DNA from: Siphonodentalium dalli
Taxonomy: Eukaryota; Mollusca; Scaphopoda; Gadilida; Siphonodentaliidae
Reading direction: 5' to 3'
Assembly: GCA_032622095.1 (NCBI GenBank)
Contig: CP136061.1
Location: forward strand, 188,614,369 to 188,678,368
DNA: 64,000 bases
Part shown: positions 32,346 to 44,729 of the stretch, one piece after another
Layout of the letters: every line of letters begins with the position of its first letter
How positions within the stretch are numbered: the stretch's first letter is position 1
Translations under genes and position numbers: made by a program
The notes under the pieces: model-generated
The model's input: only the letters and a program-made list of their open reading frames with translations
The model's database searches: none
Told to the model about the DNA's origin: nothing

Positions 32346-34300
32346 TCATTCAATATTCGATAGTTCGCGGTTAACAATTTTAATAAAATCACATAGTCGT
32401 CGTAGGCTTGTTGGATTTTTCTGATTAAGTAGTTCGCTCATAGTGATTGTATTGGGGCGTTTGTCCGATAGTGTTGTTAATAAACGGCGCCTGGCTTTAG
32501 ATAAGCTTTCGCACTCGAGAAGGTAGTGGAACTCGTCTCCAATTTTACTGGATTTGCAGAGTTGGCATACACGATCGGATTGTTCAGAGTTTCTCCAACG
32601 GCCTATTTCAATCGGGAGTCGATGATTGCTTGTTCTAAATTTACACAAGATGAAACGATTTGTTGTGTTGAGTGTTACAAGATAATTTTTGAATGATAAA
32701 TCAGGCTTGAAAATTCTATATATGCGGCCACGGTTCGAGTTATTTAAATCCGTTTCCCATGATTTTCTAAACTGGGATATTAAACTACATTTCATGTATG
32801 AGATAAGTTGGTTGCTATCCGGTATCTGTTCCATGTGCCAATAGAGTATTTGTCCGTTGTCTTCTAATATATTATGAACTTTATGCAACCAGGGGAATCT
32901 GTCGTCGTTTATATCGAACATCGAATGTGCTAGTTTGAAAATTAGCCTTTGATATCTACCGCCGTTACTGTTCATAATCTTACTCCAGAACTTCATCATT
33001 CTTGTATATATCTGTATCTGCAATGGTAGTCTTCCACATTCCCCGTACAACATATAATTAGGGGTTGATGGCCTAAGTTTAAGGACGTGTTTAAGAAATG
33101 TACAGTGGACTTTTTCCAGAACATCATTGTTGCCAAACCCCCATACTTCACAACCATATAGCAATATCGGGGTAACATGCAAATCGAACAAGTCCAGTTG
33201 ATTTTTAACAGAAAGGCAGTGTTTGCGTGATTTCCCATTATGGAGTACATGGCACGAGTGGCTGTTCTACAATGTTTTTTTCGCCATCGTAAAGGAGCCG
33301 GATTTACAAAATATTATGCCAAGGTAATTAAAGTTGTTAACGCTATCAATTTTCTTTAAACAGAAACGAGACTTTCTTGGATAGACTCGCTTTAGATAAA
33401 TTTAATATTTTTGTTTTATCCACATTGACTGTTAATTTCCATTGACTACAATATTTTTCAAAAATATCGAGTTGTTGCTGTAACCCTTTAGGTGTTTCCG
33501 CCATAATAACTGTATTGTCGGCGTAAAGAATCATGAATATTTTCAAATGGTAGTTCAATTTGTCACCTATCTCCGCGTCTACAGTTTTCAGTCCCACTGC
33601 GCAGTTTTCAAGGAAAAATTCTTCCAAATCATTCAAATTCAAGGAAAACAACAGTGGGGATAAGTTTTCACATTGTCGAACCCCCGCATAACAGGGGAAA
33701 TAAGCTGATAGCTCACCATTTACACGGACACATGATTTCACATGGTTATACATGTTGACGATAACCCTAAACAATTTCCCATTGATTCCACTTTTTACAA
33801 TGTTGGACCAGAGCCCCTGTCTCCACATGGTATCAAAGGCTTTCTGGAAGTCAACAAACGCACATATTAGTTTCTTTTTCATTTTTATACTAATTTCGAA
33901 CAACAAGTGCAGCACAAATATATTGTCGAGGGTTGAATAATTTTTTCTGAAACCGGTCTGGTTTTCTGAGAGCATTTCATATTTTTCGACATATTGTGTG
34001 AGCCCATTTGACAATATCTTTGTAAATAACTTACCCAAACAACTCAAGATCGTTATCGGCCTATAATTACCTGGGTCACTTAAATTTCCTTTGTTTTTAT
34101 AGAGAGGGACAATCGTTCCAGTTACCCAGTCTTCGGGTATGAGACCAGTATCCAGTATGATATTAAATAACTTACGGTATATGCTGACAAAGACTTCGGA
34201 TGAGGCAATGATATACTCATTGACAATGCGGTCGAGTGACCCTTTCCCTAACCCCTCTAAACGAATGACTGAATGAGGAAATTTCTATATCTGGTTCAGT
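32346..34300 (-). pseudogene. Non-LTR retrotransposon with RT and zf-RVT, catalytic Asp lost
   Basis: From about 34300: DRIVNEYIIASSEV, LFNIILDTGLIPEDWV, PGNYRPITILSCLGK, ENQTGFRKNYSTLDNI, AFVDFQKAFDTMWR, ILYADNTVIMAE, WKLTVNVDKTKIL. After a frame change (33191-33346) it continues PILLYGCEVWG, GECGRLPLQIQIYTR and a zinc-knuckle-like VCQLCKSSKIGDEFHYLLEC. The usual Y-A-D-D of the palm reads Y-A-D-N here, so the second catalytic Asp is gone. There is also a frame break near 34240 and no endonuclease. It lies in tandem and in the same orientation as the copy at 29497-31645, separated by the module element at 31711-32340. Confidence 0.9.
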
Positions 34301-35700
34301 GAACTTCAGTCACAGGAGCTTGGAACTTTATCAAGCCGAGGCCGGCTCCAAATAGCAACCTCAAAGGTTTTTTGAATAATCAATGGAATCTGGGAATATT
34401 TGGTCTTGTTGTTGAACTTGTTGTATATAGGTCGACAGAAGCACCAAAACAAAACAAAAAAATTAATTTGACAGAAGTTATTTTTTTTTTCAAAATTTTT
34501 GAACTTCTGACAAAGCAAAGGTATTTTTTGTCTGTAAAACAATCTTAAGTGTAAAAATTTCCAAAGGATCTGAAAAAACATTGTAATTTTTATGGCATAT
34601 TCAAATGAGTGCCTATATAAAGATATTAAAGGGTTATATGACCTTTTATTGCTCAATGAGCATACCGTAGAATAATTTTTTTTCTAAATTTTCGAAGTTC
34701 GGGCATATGGTATTTTTTGTCAGTAAAACAATCCCAAGTGTCAAAATTTCAAATGGATCTCGAAAAGACATTGTTGTTTTATGGCATATTCAAATGATAG
34801 TCTGCATAAAGGGTTTTATCATATGACTCAATCATTATTTACGTTGGAAAGTATGTCATAAATCAATTTCATATGAACTGTTCATAATTGAACTACTAGT
34901 TCATATCACCTTCCGATAATTTGATTGGTTTGTTGACAAAAAGTGTGTTCTGATTGGCTGAATGGCCGCCTGGGCCGAGCCGCATCTCTAACTAAATGTA
35001 GGTCAAATTCGTGCGCGTCAATCAACGCGATGCCGAAATTCTCGCAATTATATTAATCTTGAAATATATAGTTTTGGACATTGTTATACGATAAATAGAA
35101 TATGTAATTCATATTTATCTAATAAGCATACGATATAATGTCACAAACTGAGAACAGAATAGCGCACTATATCTTCGCGTGCATATTATTTCTGCTAGTT
35201 CACCAGGTGTAATTGGGCTTCCGGTGCAATGAAGTGACGTCACATTAACCTTTTGCTGCCGATGTCATATAGCTATTTAGTGATTTGTGTGCGTTTTGGA
35301 CATCATAATCAATTTATAGGTGTCATATGATAAATAGAATATGTAATTCGTGTTTCTCTCATATGATATTTATGAAACTCGTCACGAATTTTCAGTTTTC
35401 TCTCGCCGGAGGTTCGAGAAAACTGAAAATTCTTAGACTCGTTTCATAAATATCATATGAGAGAAACACTCATTTCATATCCTCTATATATCACCTTTTA
35501 ATGCTCAATGAGCACAGAATTTTATTTTTTCCAAATTTTTGAAGTTCGGTCATATGGTATTTTTTGTCTGTAAAACAACCTAAGTGTCAAAATTTCAAAT
35601 GGATCTTGAGAAAACATTGCTGTTTTCAAGGCATATTGGCAAATGAGAGGCAAAATAATTGGTTATTTCACCTTTTAATGTAAAATGAGCTTCAGATTCC
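34300..35700. repeat. Tandem modules with an inserted palindromic element
   Basis: Three modules share 'tggtattttttgtc.gtaaaacaa' and 'aaatggatct.gaaaa.acattg' (34520, 34710 and 35560). Between the second and third lies about 640 bp (34840-35480) with the near-perfect hairpin at 35351-35468. No gene seen. Confidence 0.6.
35351..35468. repeat. Hairpin with about 53-bp arms
   Basis: 'tgtttctctcatatgatatt...cagttttctc' faces 'gagaaaactg...aatatcatatgagagaaaca' around a 10-bp loop (tcgccggagg). Only a few mismatches occur near 'actcgtcacg'. Confidence 0.85.
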
Positions 35701-37330
35701 CTTCCCTGCAGTGCTCCAACAACTTGTACCGGTAGGTATATATTGCCTGATCTCCAGAATATTTGATATGGGTTATACTACTCAATAAGAAAAATAGACT
35801 CATCTTCTGGCATGCCCAACATTTATACATGTACATTGTTCACAGTGTTAGTTAGAATCTTGATAGGCAGAATTTCCCTGTCTAGGAGCTGGCCATACAT
35901 GTACATGTATGTACATGTACCTCAGCCATAATCCAAGTGAATTTGAAAATTTGGGCTGAAACCCTTCCGGCAATCCAAATGAAATTGAAATTTTGGGTAG
36001 AGAATTCACCCTCATTTTTAATTTAAACTTCCCCTATAAGCACCTAGATCATTAATTAGACAAGAATACTACCGGTGTGCTACTTCTGGCATGCCCAACA
36101 TTTACCGGTATACATGTACATTGTTCACCGTGTTAGTTAGAATCCTTAATTAGACCTCTGCAACTTAAAATTTTAATTCTATGATATGTTCCATCAACAT
36201 GGCTATAACAAATTCATATCAGGGTCGACAGCTATTTTAATGGTCAACCAGAAGTGAGAAACAAATATAAATGTTTTTTGTTTGACCTAATGCATTTATA
36301 TATGTATGTGGAGAATAATTGGCAAAATAGTCGACAAGGACCATAACTCCAGTAACGAAATAGGGCATAATCAAAGTTGACTTGTGCTGACATACCTAGA
36401 TCATGCCAAGAATCTCTAGTTCCCTGGCTAACTGCCCATAGAGATCACATTCTACCAGTGGAAAACCTTGGAGCGTTTTGAAGTTTTGACAGGGAACCTT
36501 ATCAAGACGAATACATAATGCAGGGAATATATTTCTTGATTATTATCCGTTCCTAGTGATGTACTTCACTGTATGTGATGGTCCCAACTCGAAATTTCTC
36601 CTGGGTAATTAATTTGATGTTTATTGCGATATCGGCTCACAAAATAAGAGAAAAGCATTCAATTTAGTGAATTTACAGAGAAGTACCGTACATTATTAAG
36701 GAACAATTAACAACTAAGAAATATATTCTACACGTTATTTTTCGACTTAATAAGTTTTCCTGTCAAAACATCAAAAAGTTCCCGGGTTTTGTACTGGTGG
36801 AATATGATCTCTTCGGACGTTAGCCAGAGTAGAGATTCATGCATGATCAACCTCCCCCTAGAATCCGGCTTTAAAACAGACATTGGATCCAAGATCCAGT
36901 TTAAGGAATATGGGACTATTTTGGAGTAGAAAAAAATGCTGTAGAATGTATTTTTAAGCCACTGAAGAGGGTATTTTTCACAATACTGTAAGCCACAGAG
37001 CACACATTAGTAGATTTATGTGCAACATGTATTTGAGGTAACAATCTTGTGTTTCAATTTTGTCTCACAATACTCTTAGTTTACGGAGTGAGTAGACGTA
37101 TTTGTCAAATTCTAATTATGTTCCCAGTATACCACTGCCCCATCTCATATTAGGTCATATCATAGTCAATACATGTACATGTAGGTGAAGGTCCCATGAC
37201 AGCTCGGGAACATTTGCATGATTTATGTAACTTTGTTGAACCAAATTTTATTTTGCATACTCATGGGATTTCTCCCAGATAATCAGTTCAATTTTTATTG
37301 CGCCATCGCCATCGACTCAATTAATCATGC
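35700..37330. other. Stretch without supported genes
   Basis: Includes short palindromic 'tacatgtacatgta' runs. A minus-strand open frame at 36728-37003 reads in a protein-like way (GRLIMHESLLWLTSEEIIFH) after a possible acceptor, but there is no partner exon or recognised family. Left unassigned. Confidence 0.35.
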
Positions 37331-37334
37331 AATG

Positions 37335-37700
37335 TTGTGTTGGGACCAGTCCTCTGGCCACTATTTATATACATTTAAAAATTGGGACTGAACCTCTGGC
37401 ACCCATTTACATCTTTTAAAAATTAACCAAATCTTTCGGGCATCTAATTACATAATTTTATATATGGATATAGCCTCCGCACATTATTTACATCTTTTTA
37501 AATTTTGGACAGCATCTGGCCTTTATTAAAATATTTTTTAATTCGGAAAGATACTCTGGTCACTATTTACATACTAGTATTTATAAAATTGGACATAGCC
37601 TCCAGGCCACAAGTTGGACAGCCTCGGGCGGCTATTTACATATTTTAAAATTTGGACACTATTTACACTTTTTTTTATTTTGGACAGAGCCTCCAGCCAC
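37335..37700 (+). repeat. Degenerate tandem repeat, about 60-bp period
   Basis: Six or seven units of the form 'cctctggccactatttacat.ttttaaaattggaca'. Confidence 0.7.
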
Positions 37701-37739
37701 TATAGAGTATATACAAAACTTCTCATATTGGGCTGGATG

Positions 37740-38490
37740 GCTGGCTCATCTGTGGCAGGCGCACTAACGGATTAATAAACAGACGAAGACCATTCGCTCC
37801 TTCACCAAATTTTTCAGGGAATGAATGAAAAAATTAGGCCATATTAGCCATGTAATACTAATAATTGTTTGTAATAGTAATAATTCAAACACTTGACATC
37901 AGTCTGTCAGTCATGTTACAATGTATATCTTCCTGAGGTGGCGGTGTGTCATTTCAGGAGGCTGGGGACTGGTGGGGATTGCAAGAAGAGTGAAAACTTC
38001 TCCACCATTACTTAAATAAGTGACCATACTGTCTAAAAAAAATAGTAAGCTGTCTATAAAGATCCCCGTTTCTGCCACTTTTTTTACCAGCAAATTTGTT
38101 TTCTCCAAATAAACCTTTTTTTTCTCATAATATATTTTTTTAAAGTAAAAGATGAGAAATATAATAAGAAGATGTGTTATTTGTCTTGTGTATGAACAAT
38201 GAAAACATCAAATTCACCAAGCAAGACAGATGGCAATAACATTCAAATCAACCTACCCCATGATTGTAAACAGAAAGTAGCCATTTTGAAAATACTGTGT
38301 ACGAAAATTGGTGACAACAACAAACCACTAAATTAAATATTACAGGGAGATGCTGATAAATATGACCAAATGGAGTATAAGAATACTTACAATAGTAATA
38401 GAATAATATTTCATGGTAATATAAATTGTGAAAAAGGCAATGACTAATATAATAAATTGAGTTGTTAACTGAGAAAATTCTCCGAATTTG
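37740..38490. other. AT-rich stretch without supported genes
   Basis: Only short chance frames; no repeats recognised except at the right edge. Confidence 0.35.
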
Positions 38491-38499
38491 CATGTGTCC

Positions 38500-38900
38500 A
38501 CATGAGGACCGGAAACGAGAACTCGGAAATGAGGTTGCTACTCCAAATAAAAGGTATAAGCGGGGTGTTATCTAGAGTTTGGTCCCTTGTTTCTCAATGG
38601 ATATGAATGAACTTCGGTATACATATATGTCTGAGCTGAGACATGGAATACACATTACATTAAGTTGACTAACGTAGTAACGATGTTTGAATTGTTTTTA
38701 AATTCACAAATTTGTTGATTTTATTCAACTTTTTCGTTCTGTAGCCCACAAAAAAGTGTAAGCGGCCGGCTCCAAAATAAAAGGTGTAAGCTGCTTATGT
38801 GCTTAATTAGCGTCATAAGCAATCAGATTAACTAATTGGCGACTCTAGACTATTATTAGTGTTAGTTGTTTTGTATCATTTGAGGTTTTTGGGGAAATAA
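38500..38900 (-). repeat. Dispersed repeat, reverse copy
   Basis: Reverse complement of the 17950-18670 family: 'tgttgattttattcaacttt', 'agcggccggctccaaaataa' and 'taattggcgactctagacta' are all present. Confidence 0.75.
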
Positions 38901-39027
38901 TAATTTAGAAAGTGAATACAGATGTTTTTTAGATGATGAAATAAATTTAATCACAATGCATTTATATATAAGATAATATAAAGACATTAAATACATAGAC
39001 CATAACAAACATACGGCATACATTTTT

Positions 39028-39810
39028 GTCCCCCGACGTTTCCGTCGGAGGACTATAGAAATGACCCTCGTCCGTGCGTCCGTGCGTCCGTGCGTCCGTG
39101 CGTCCGTGCGTCCGTGCGTCCGAGATTGGCTACCTTCATGGTGTAATCAACTCCTCCTACAGTTTTAAACGTAGAGATTTGAAACTCTGGGATATTGTTC
39201 CTAACATGTTGGTGATTTGCAACATCTATAAAGCTAATCAAAAATATAATTTTTTCCATATTTTTGGGGGGGTTTTCGACTTAGAAAATTTGGAACATTT
39301 TTGCCTTTTGGATGAGATTGGGTACCTTCATGGTGTAATCAACTCCTCCTACAGTTTTAAATGTAGAGATTTGAAACTCTGGGATATTGTTCCTAACATG
39401 TTGGTGATTTGCAACATCTATATAGCTAATCAAAAATATCATTTTTTCCATATTTTTGGGGGGTTTTCGACTTAGAAAATTTTGAACATTTTTGCCTTTT
39501 GGATGAGATTGGGTACCTTCATGGTGTAATCAACTCCTCCTACAGTTTTAAATGTAGAGATTTGAAACTCTGGGATATTGTTCCTAACATGTTGTTGATT
39601 TGCAACATCTATATAGCTAATACAAAAATATCATTTTTTTCGTGTTTGCATGCATTTGTTCATCGGGTTGTTTTGTCCAAGAAATTTTGCGGTGGTTTGC
39701 AACATCTATATACTGTATAACATTGTTGCAAATAGTATCCTACAAACAAATCCAATCATGAAGTTTACCACTCGAGTCGGGGGACATGTGGTCTGCGACC
39801 TTTTATCATG
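39028..39810. repeat. Tandem-module element (GTCCCCCGAC family), copy 2
   Basis: Starts 'gtcccccgacgtttccgtcg', then an 8-bp minisatellite (gtgcgtcc)n at 39068-39123, then three modules of about 190 bp. It ends 'gtcgggggacatgtggtc'. More uniform than copy 1 at 31711-32340. Confidence 0.85.
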
Positions 39811-39960
39811 TTTATGTTCGATGCTGGGTGGCAATTCTCAGAATGCGTTCAATTCTCCTCTTATACCGGACGATTCCGATATTCTGAACTTTGTTCTTAT
39901 GCTGGTAGAGGTGTATTAGGTTTTAGGGGTCGAAGTGAGGCAGGATACAGGATGTCGGGA

Positions 39961-40867
39961 TAGTGTTGAAACGACTAGTGAATTTCAAAGTCGACTAGTC
40001 GAGGCCCAAAAGTCGCGTTGCGTCGACTAGTCGGTACCCGATTTCAAAACTTTCAAACATAACATGGTACGGAAAATTTTATCGTACATGGCGTACACTG
40101 ATGACTGATGCAATGACGGTCTATTGCGTAGCACAGTTTCCCTGCATCGACACCAATTTATTTGGGAAATAATACAGTAAACATTTTGATATTTATCCAA
40201 CACACTGAATGTAATTATATAATTAGACGTGTGGTAGATATACAGGTTTTTAATTTAATATCAGCGTTCGAGTTTTCATTTAGTCACGTGATCACCAATA
40301 AACCGGTGCCGAGCTGTGTCACTATAAAATGTTAATGTTCCGACTAAATACGCCTGTAGTATAGGCTACGTTTTAGAATACGATAGCCAGTTCTTAATGT
40401 CAGTATCATTTATATACGGTAGCACAAACGACGTCACCTTAAGCGACCTTCACACAGCGTCGCATCATAACCCGACGGTGCAAGATCAATTGAAATATAC
40501 ACAGTGTCTAGATCATAGCGGTCTCCGACAAACGATAAAGCCGCGCCAATCATTGCCATCATGTCGCAGTGATGTCTTTGACCTCAAACGACGAGTGAGA
40601 CATTGTGTTGTCAATTTCATTCTTTCAATTAATAGTCGGGTCATTGTGTGTGTCTATACTAGTAACACTGTCAATTCCAGGTGCCACCAAACGTTATACT
40701 TACCGTAACTTACGCGCAGTTAACACCGTTTATGCCGGAATCGATCTTGAAAACGTTATACATGTAACTAATACACTATGTTCCGACTAGTCAACGGCAA
40801 AATTCAGAGTCGACGTTCTGACATTTCAGCGTCAACTACAGCTAGTCGATTAATCGTTTCAACCCTA
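39961..40867. mobile_element. 907-bp hAT-type non-autonomous element
   Basis: The left end TAGTGTTGAAACGACTAG and the right end (reverse complement TAGGGTTGAAACGATTAATC) are inverted repeats followed by related gtcgac/gactag words. It is flanked by a perfect 8-bp duplication TGTCGGGA (39953-39960, 40868-40875), the length typical of hAT transposition. No transposase frame; the interior holds only short chance ORFs. Confidence 0.85.
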
Positions 40868-40894
40868 TGTCGGGAAAGCGGATGAATGGTTTCT

Positions 40895-41113
40895 TCAGTT
40901 TTTTTCCCCAAACCATATTTCTCTTTTGCGGTTGTTGAGACGGTTGATTATTTTGATCAGACTCTTTGCGATGTCTGTTGGTTTTGATCCTTCGGGTGAT
41001 TCTACCGTAAATGAGCAAAACCTTGTCCTACGATCTAAGTTCATCATATAAAGGACAATAGCTATCCCATAGCCAGGTGATGTGTATTTCGTTGTAACTG
41101 ATGTTTCGAGCAT
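40895..41113 (-). CDS. Unrecognised small ORF, possibly an exon or element fragment
   Basis: A 72-codon minus-strand frame reading TTKYTSPGYGIAIVLYMM, then CSFTVESPEGSKPTDIA and LNNRKREIWFGEKN. Its composition is protein-like (a short hydrophobic patch then a charged region) and less repetitive than its surroundings. I recognise no family and see no convincing splice partners. It adjoins the hAT-type element at 39961-40867. It could be a relic of a mobile element. Confidence 0.25.
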   Translation of the reverse strand: MLETSVTTKYTSPGYGIAIVLYMMNLDRRTRFCSFTVESPEGSKPTDIAKSLIKIINRLNNRKREIWFGEKN

Positions 41114-41874
41114 TAATTAGAAACAAGTCTGCTTTATTATCAATATACCGGCCAACACTTGTCTGTTCAATGACTACACGCGACTATATACCACCAACCA
41201 GCATGTCCCAACCATGAGCCATAAAATTTCTACGATTTCCTCTATTCGCCGGCAAACATGTTTTCTCAAAATAGATCCACACTCAGGTATGGAATTTTGC
41301 ACGGAATACCATAAAATTTGAAACTTGTGAAGAAAATAAACATATATAATGTTAGCAAAAGCTCGCCCGACCTTCTAAAAAGCCTGACTAAAAAGATTGC
41401 CAAATATTTTTGATGATATGATTTCAAGAGTGTAACAAGGAGAGATGTGATACATGTGTACTAAATATTTCCAGCAGTAACGTGTCAAAGATTATGTTTG
41501 TAGCCAATTTTTTTAATTACTGTTGTTGCATTTGAATTAATGTGTGCATTAATATTCAGATAGTTGCCATACTTGTGACATAACTATTGAGATAGTTGCC
41601 TCGCTATCGTCTCCATGTTGTCACCATTGCTTTGTCAATGTTATTGGCACTTATGTTATATACGTATAGCGATGGCGATGTGGTCGGAACTTCGTGATTT
41701 GATACCGAGACCGCTATTTGAATATTAATGTGCACTTCATAAACATCATTGTGTTTGATATCTTTGTCATGCATTGAGTTTGATATCTTTTGTTAACAGT
41801 TTATAAATCATGTTTGTACCTGTATGTCTCGTGCTTGTTATAATATTTTTGTGTTTCTTATATATGCATTTTGG

Positions 41875-42384
41875 TTAAAGATACAGGCGGCATTGGCGGT
41901 GGGTATGCTGTTAAAATATTCACCGCCATAAACAGAAAGATTATAAAATATAGACAGACTTTGTTCTTATGCCAATCAGAAATATGGCATAAACAGTATT
42001 TTATTGTCAATTTTTTCCCCTTTGTTATGTAAACAAAAGCAAAAAACGTTACGTTACCTGGATTTTGTTTACATCCGGATATGGTAAACATAAATAGCGT
42101 TATTTGTTACTGTTTTCCTGATATGGAAATAATAAAGACCGTTTATATCATTTGTGTTTGATTAACCAATAGAATTGCGCTGTGTTATGTAAACAGAAGC
42201 AAAACTTCTGTAACACGAGCAGGATCTTGTTTACGTACACCATCGTACGTCTTGACGACAATATACTAGGTACACGCTGATTATGTTTGGCATATGAACA
42301 AAACTATATATATTTTAATATTCCTTCTGTTGATGGCGATTTGAACAAATATGAATCGCCAACGAACGCCGCCCGTGCCTTTAA
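41875..42384 (-). mobile_element. TTAA-flanked MITE copy 3
   Basis: TTAA at 41875-41878 and 42381-42384. Reverse orientation of the 4905-5406 family (ggcggtgggtat...aaacagaaagat...gcccgtgccttt), more diverged. The related locus at 18074-18077 keeps the single empty TTAA. Confidence 0.85.
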
Positions 42385-43052
42385 ATAAAGTCAAGTTTAT
42401 ATTATTTAAAATAAATGTATTCACTGTATTTCGCCAAAAACATAAAATGCCCCAAAACACTTATTAACAATAGTCTAGAGTCGCCAATTAGTTAATCCGA
42501 TTACCTATATAATGCTAAGCACATAAGCCGCTTGTAAACACCTTTTAATGTAGCTTTCCACAGAGGCCACGCCCACAGCGTAGTCCCACACAATGGCAAT
42601 TTATTAGCATATATTCGACCAATCAGATGCCGAGCCGGCCGCTGGCTGCGGAGATTTCTTCGACGCCATCTTTCTTCACCTAATTTTGATATCCATGCAT
42701 ACATTCAGTGTTAAATTGGCTATATTCAAACAACTTTTTTGTTGTCAAATCATAATATACTGAGATTTATATTTGCGGCATGATGTTATAAATTTATCAG
42801 TGATTATAACAATGTTTTTCGTTTAGCATGACACTTGTATGTTCTCTGGTTTAGATATATTAGAGTTCAGTGATCTGTTTGTTCTGGTCTGTATGCAATT
42901 TTTTCTTCCAGAGCCCTTGATCGATTTTAACCAAACTTGGTGTGGTGCCTTGGGGTACCACGGCAGATTTTATAACGAACTTATATTTTAAATTAAATTT
43001 TGTAAACAAATAAAAATGTTTTTAATTTTTTAGCAAGAAGTTTTTTGTTTAC

Positions 43053-43401
43053 TTAGAGGTACGGTTGGCCTTGGCGGTGGGTATCCTGTGAAAATATCTC
43101 CACCCGTCAAAAACCGCTACAAACAGAAAGAACATCAAAATGTAGATAGACTTTGTCCATATACAAATAAGATATATCGCATAAACAGTATGTTATTGTC
43201 ATATGTTTGACCATTGTTATGTAAACAAAAGCATAAAAGTTACTTTTCTGGAGTTTGTTTATATTATGATGGTAAACATAAAGAGCGTTCTTTGTTGGTG
43301 AATTCCTGATATGGAACTAATAAAGAGCGTTTATGCCATTTGTGTGTGATTAGCCAGTAGCATTGTGCGGTCTTCTGTAACACAATCAGGCTCTTGCTTA
43401 G
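43053..43401 (-). mobile_element. TTAA-type MITE copy 4, truncated
   Basis: Begins 'agaggtacggttggccttgg' like the other copies in reverse, and stops at 'caggctcttgctta', about 150 bp short of the far end. Flanked on both sides by 'tttagcaagaagttt'. Confidence 0.75.
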
Positions 43402-43614
43402 ATTGAAACTTCTTTAATTTTTTAGCAAGAAGTTTCAATCTAAAAAGAAATTTTTTTAATTTATAAATTTTTTTTTTATAAAAAATAACAATTTATAAAA
43501 AAAAAAAAATTTAATTAAAAAAAAAAAAAAAAAATTAAAGATTCAAACTAAAATTTTAAAATCTAAAAAGAATTTTTTTTTTTTTTTTAATTTAAATTTT
43601 TTTTTTATTATTAT

Positions 43615-43836
43615 TTAACCCTTTGAGTGCCAGGTCGATTTTTGTATCAACCCATATACCCTGTGCCAATGCATTCTCTTATATATGCGAGTCGACCATA
43701 GGTCGCCTCGCATATATAAGAGAATGCATTGGCTTAAATTTTTTTTTTTTTTTTTTACAATTTTTTACAATTTTAATATATTTTATTATATTCTTTAACA
43801 GACTTATTGTGTAGGTTTAGGCACTCAAAGGGTTAA
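43615..43836. mobile_element. TTAA MITE with a single internal hairpin
   Basis: Ends TTAACCCTTTGAGTGCC and GGCACTCAAAGGGTTAA (the left one after a short offset). Contains the hairpin 'ccaatgcattctcttatata...tatataagagaatgcattgg' also found in the 50-53 kb and 62.3-kb elements. Confidence 0.8.
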
Positions 43837-44729
43837 AAACAAATTATTATTATTTTGTTTTTGTTCAACAGCAGATCAAAGTTCAATCTAAAAAAAAAAA
43901 AATTTAATTTAAATAATATTTTTTTTAAAATCAAACTGGTTAAAAGATCAAATTTGAACGAATCATATATACACAGAACGACACGAAGGCGAGAGGCGCT
44001 TGCGCCTCGAGTTCTATCCTTCCGTGACAGCACGAGTGCCGTATCGACAAACCCATTTACACATCGTGTCATTCTGTGTTTATTACACGCTTCGCGTCCT
44101 TGAATCCGTACATTAAAATACAGGATTAGAAGGTTTATTTAGGCTCATTCAGGGTGTGTTTGTCATCTGTGATGATTCTTTTATTTAAATAGTTCCAGTT
44201 TCATGGTTGAGGCGAACGTCATGTACATGTACGTCATTTTACGTCGACGAGATGCCTACGTTGCATACGGATTTGTAAATATGGAACAGCAATAACACTG
44301 TACTTCTAGGAACAAGCGTGTAATAAACATGAGTCTGTTTCAGCCAGTTAACATAAGGGCGAGTGCTGATGTGTTCACTTCGGAAGTATATCTCGGGTAA
44401 CAGACAATATTTATGTGAATAAAGTATTTTTACCAGTGGGCGGGACTACCGCTGTGGGTGTGGTCTCCGTGGAAAGCTCCATTGGGGCCTGTCGCTTACA
44501 CTTTATAGTGTGCTACAGAACTAAAAAAGTTGAATAAAATCAACAAATTTGTGAATTGAAAAACAATTCAAACTTTAGTGTATTCCATGTCTCAGCCCGG
44601 ACATATACCAAATTTCCATCATATCCATTGATAAACAACGGACCAAACGCCACATAACACCCCGCTTACACCTTTTTTTTGGAGCCAGCCTCGGCTTACA
44701 CTTTATAGTGTGTCCCCTTATTTGGCCTA

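Larger units (their letters stand above)
42547..44483. mobile_element. 1.94-kb element with terminal inverted repeats
   Basis: The left end aatgtagctttccacagagg and right end ccgtggaaagctccatt are inverted repeats continuing through 'ccacgcccacagcg.tagtccc'. It lies inside the dispersed repeat, which resumes beyond the right end. It contains a MITE fragment (43053-43401), long A/T tracts (43400-43615, 43740-43770) and a hairpin MITE (43615-43836). No coding region seen. Confidence 0.7.
41722..44720 (+). repeat. Dispersed repeat interrupted by two later insertions
   Basis: Pieces 41722-41874, 42385-42546 and 44484-44720 line up in order with the uninterrupted copy at 17950-18670. The gaps are filled by the TTAA MITE at 41875-42384 and the 1.9-kb element at 42547-44483. 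Confidence 0.8.

Noticed and set aside
36728-37003. 91-codon minus-strand frame that looks protein-like
   Set aside because: No recognised family, no partner exon and only one plausible splice site; not enough to call a gene.
39053-39720. Plus-strand frames with repeated S-S-Y-S-F-K words
   Set aside because: Translations of the 190-bp modules; identical phrases recur at 31942-32127.
43440-43620. Poly(A) tail of a retrocopy
   Set aside because: A and T tracts alternate on the same strand with no adjacent coding or intronless gene copy; treated as low-complexity filler inside the 1.9-kb element.
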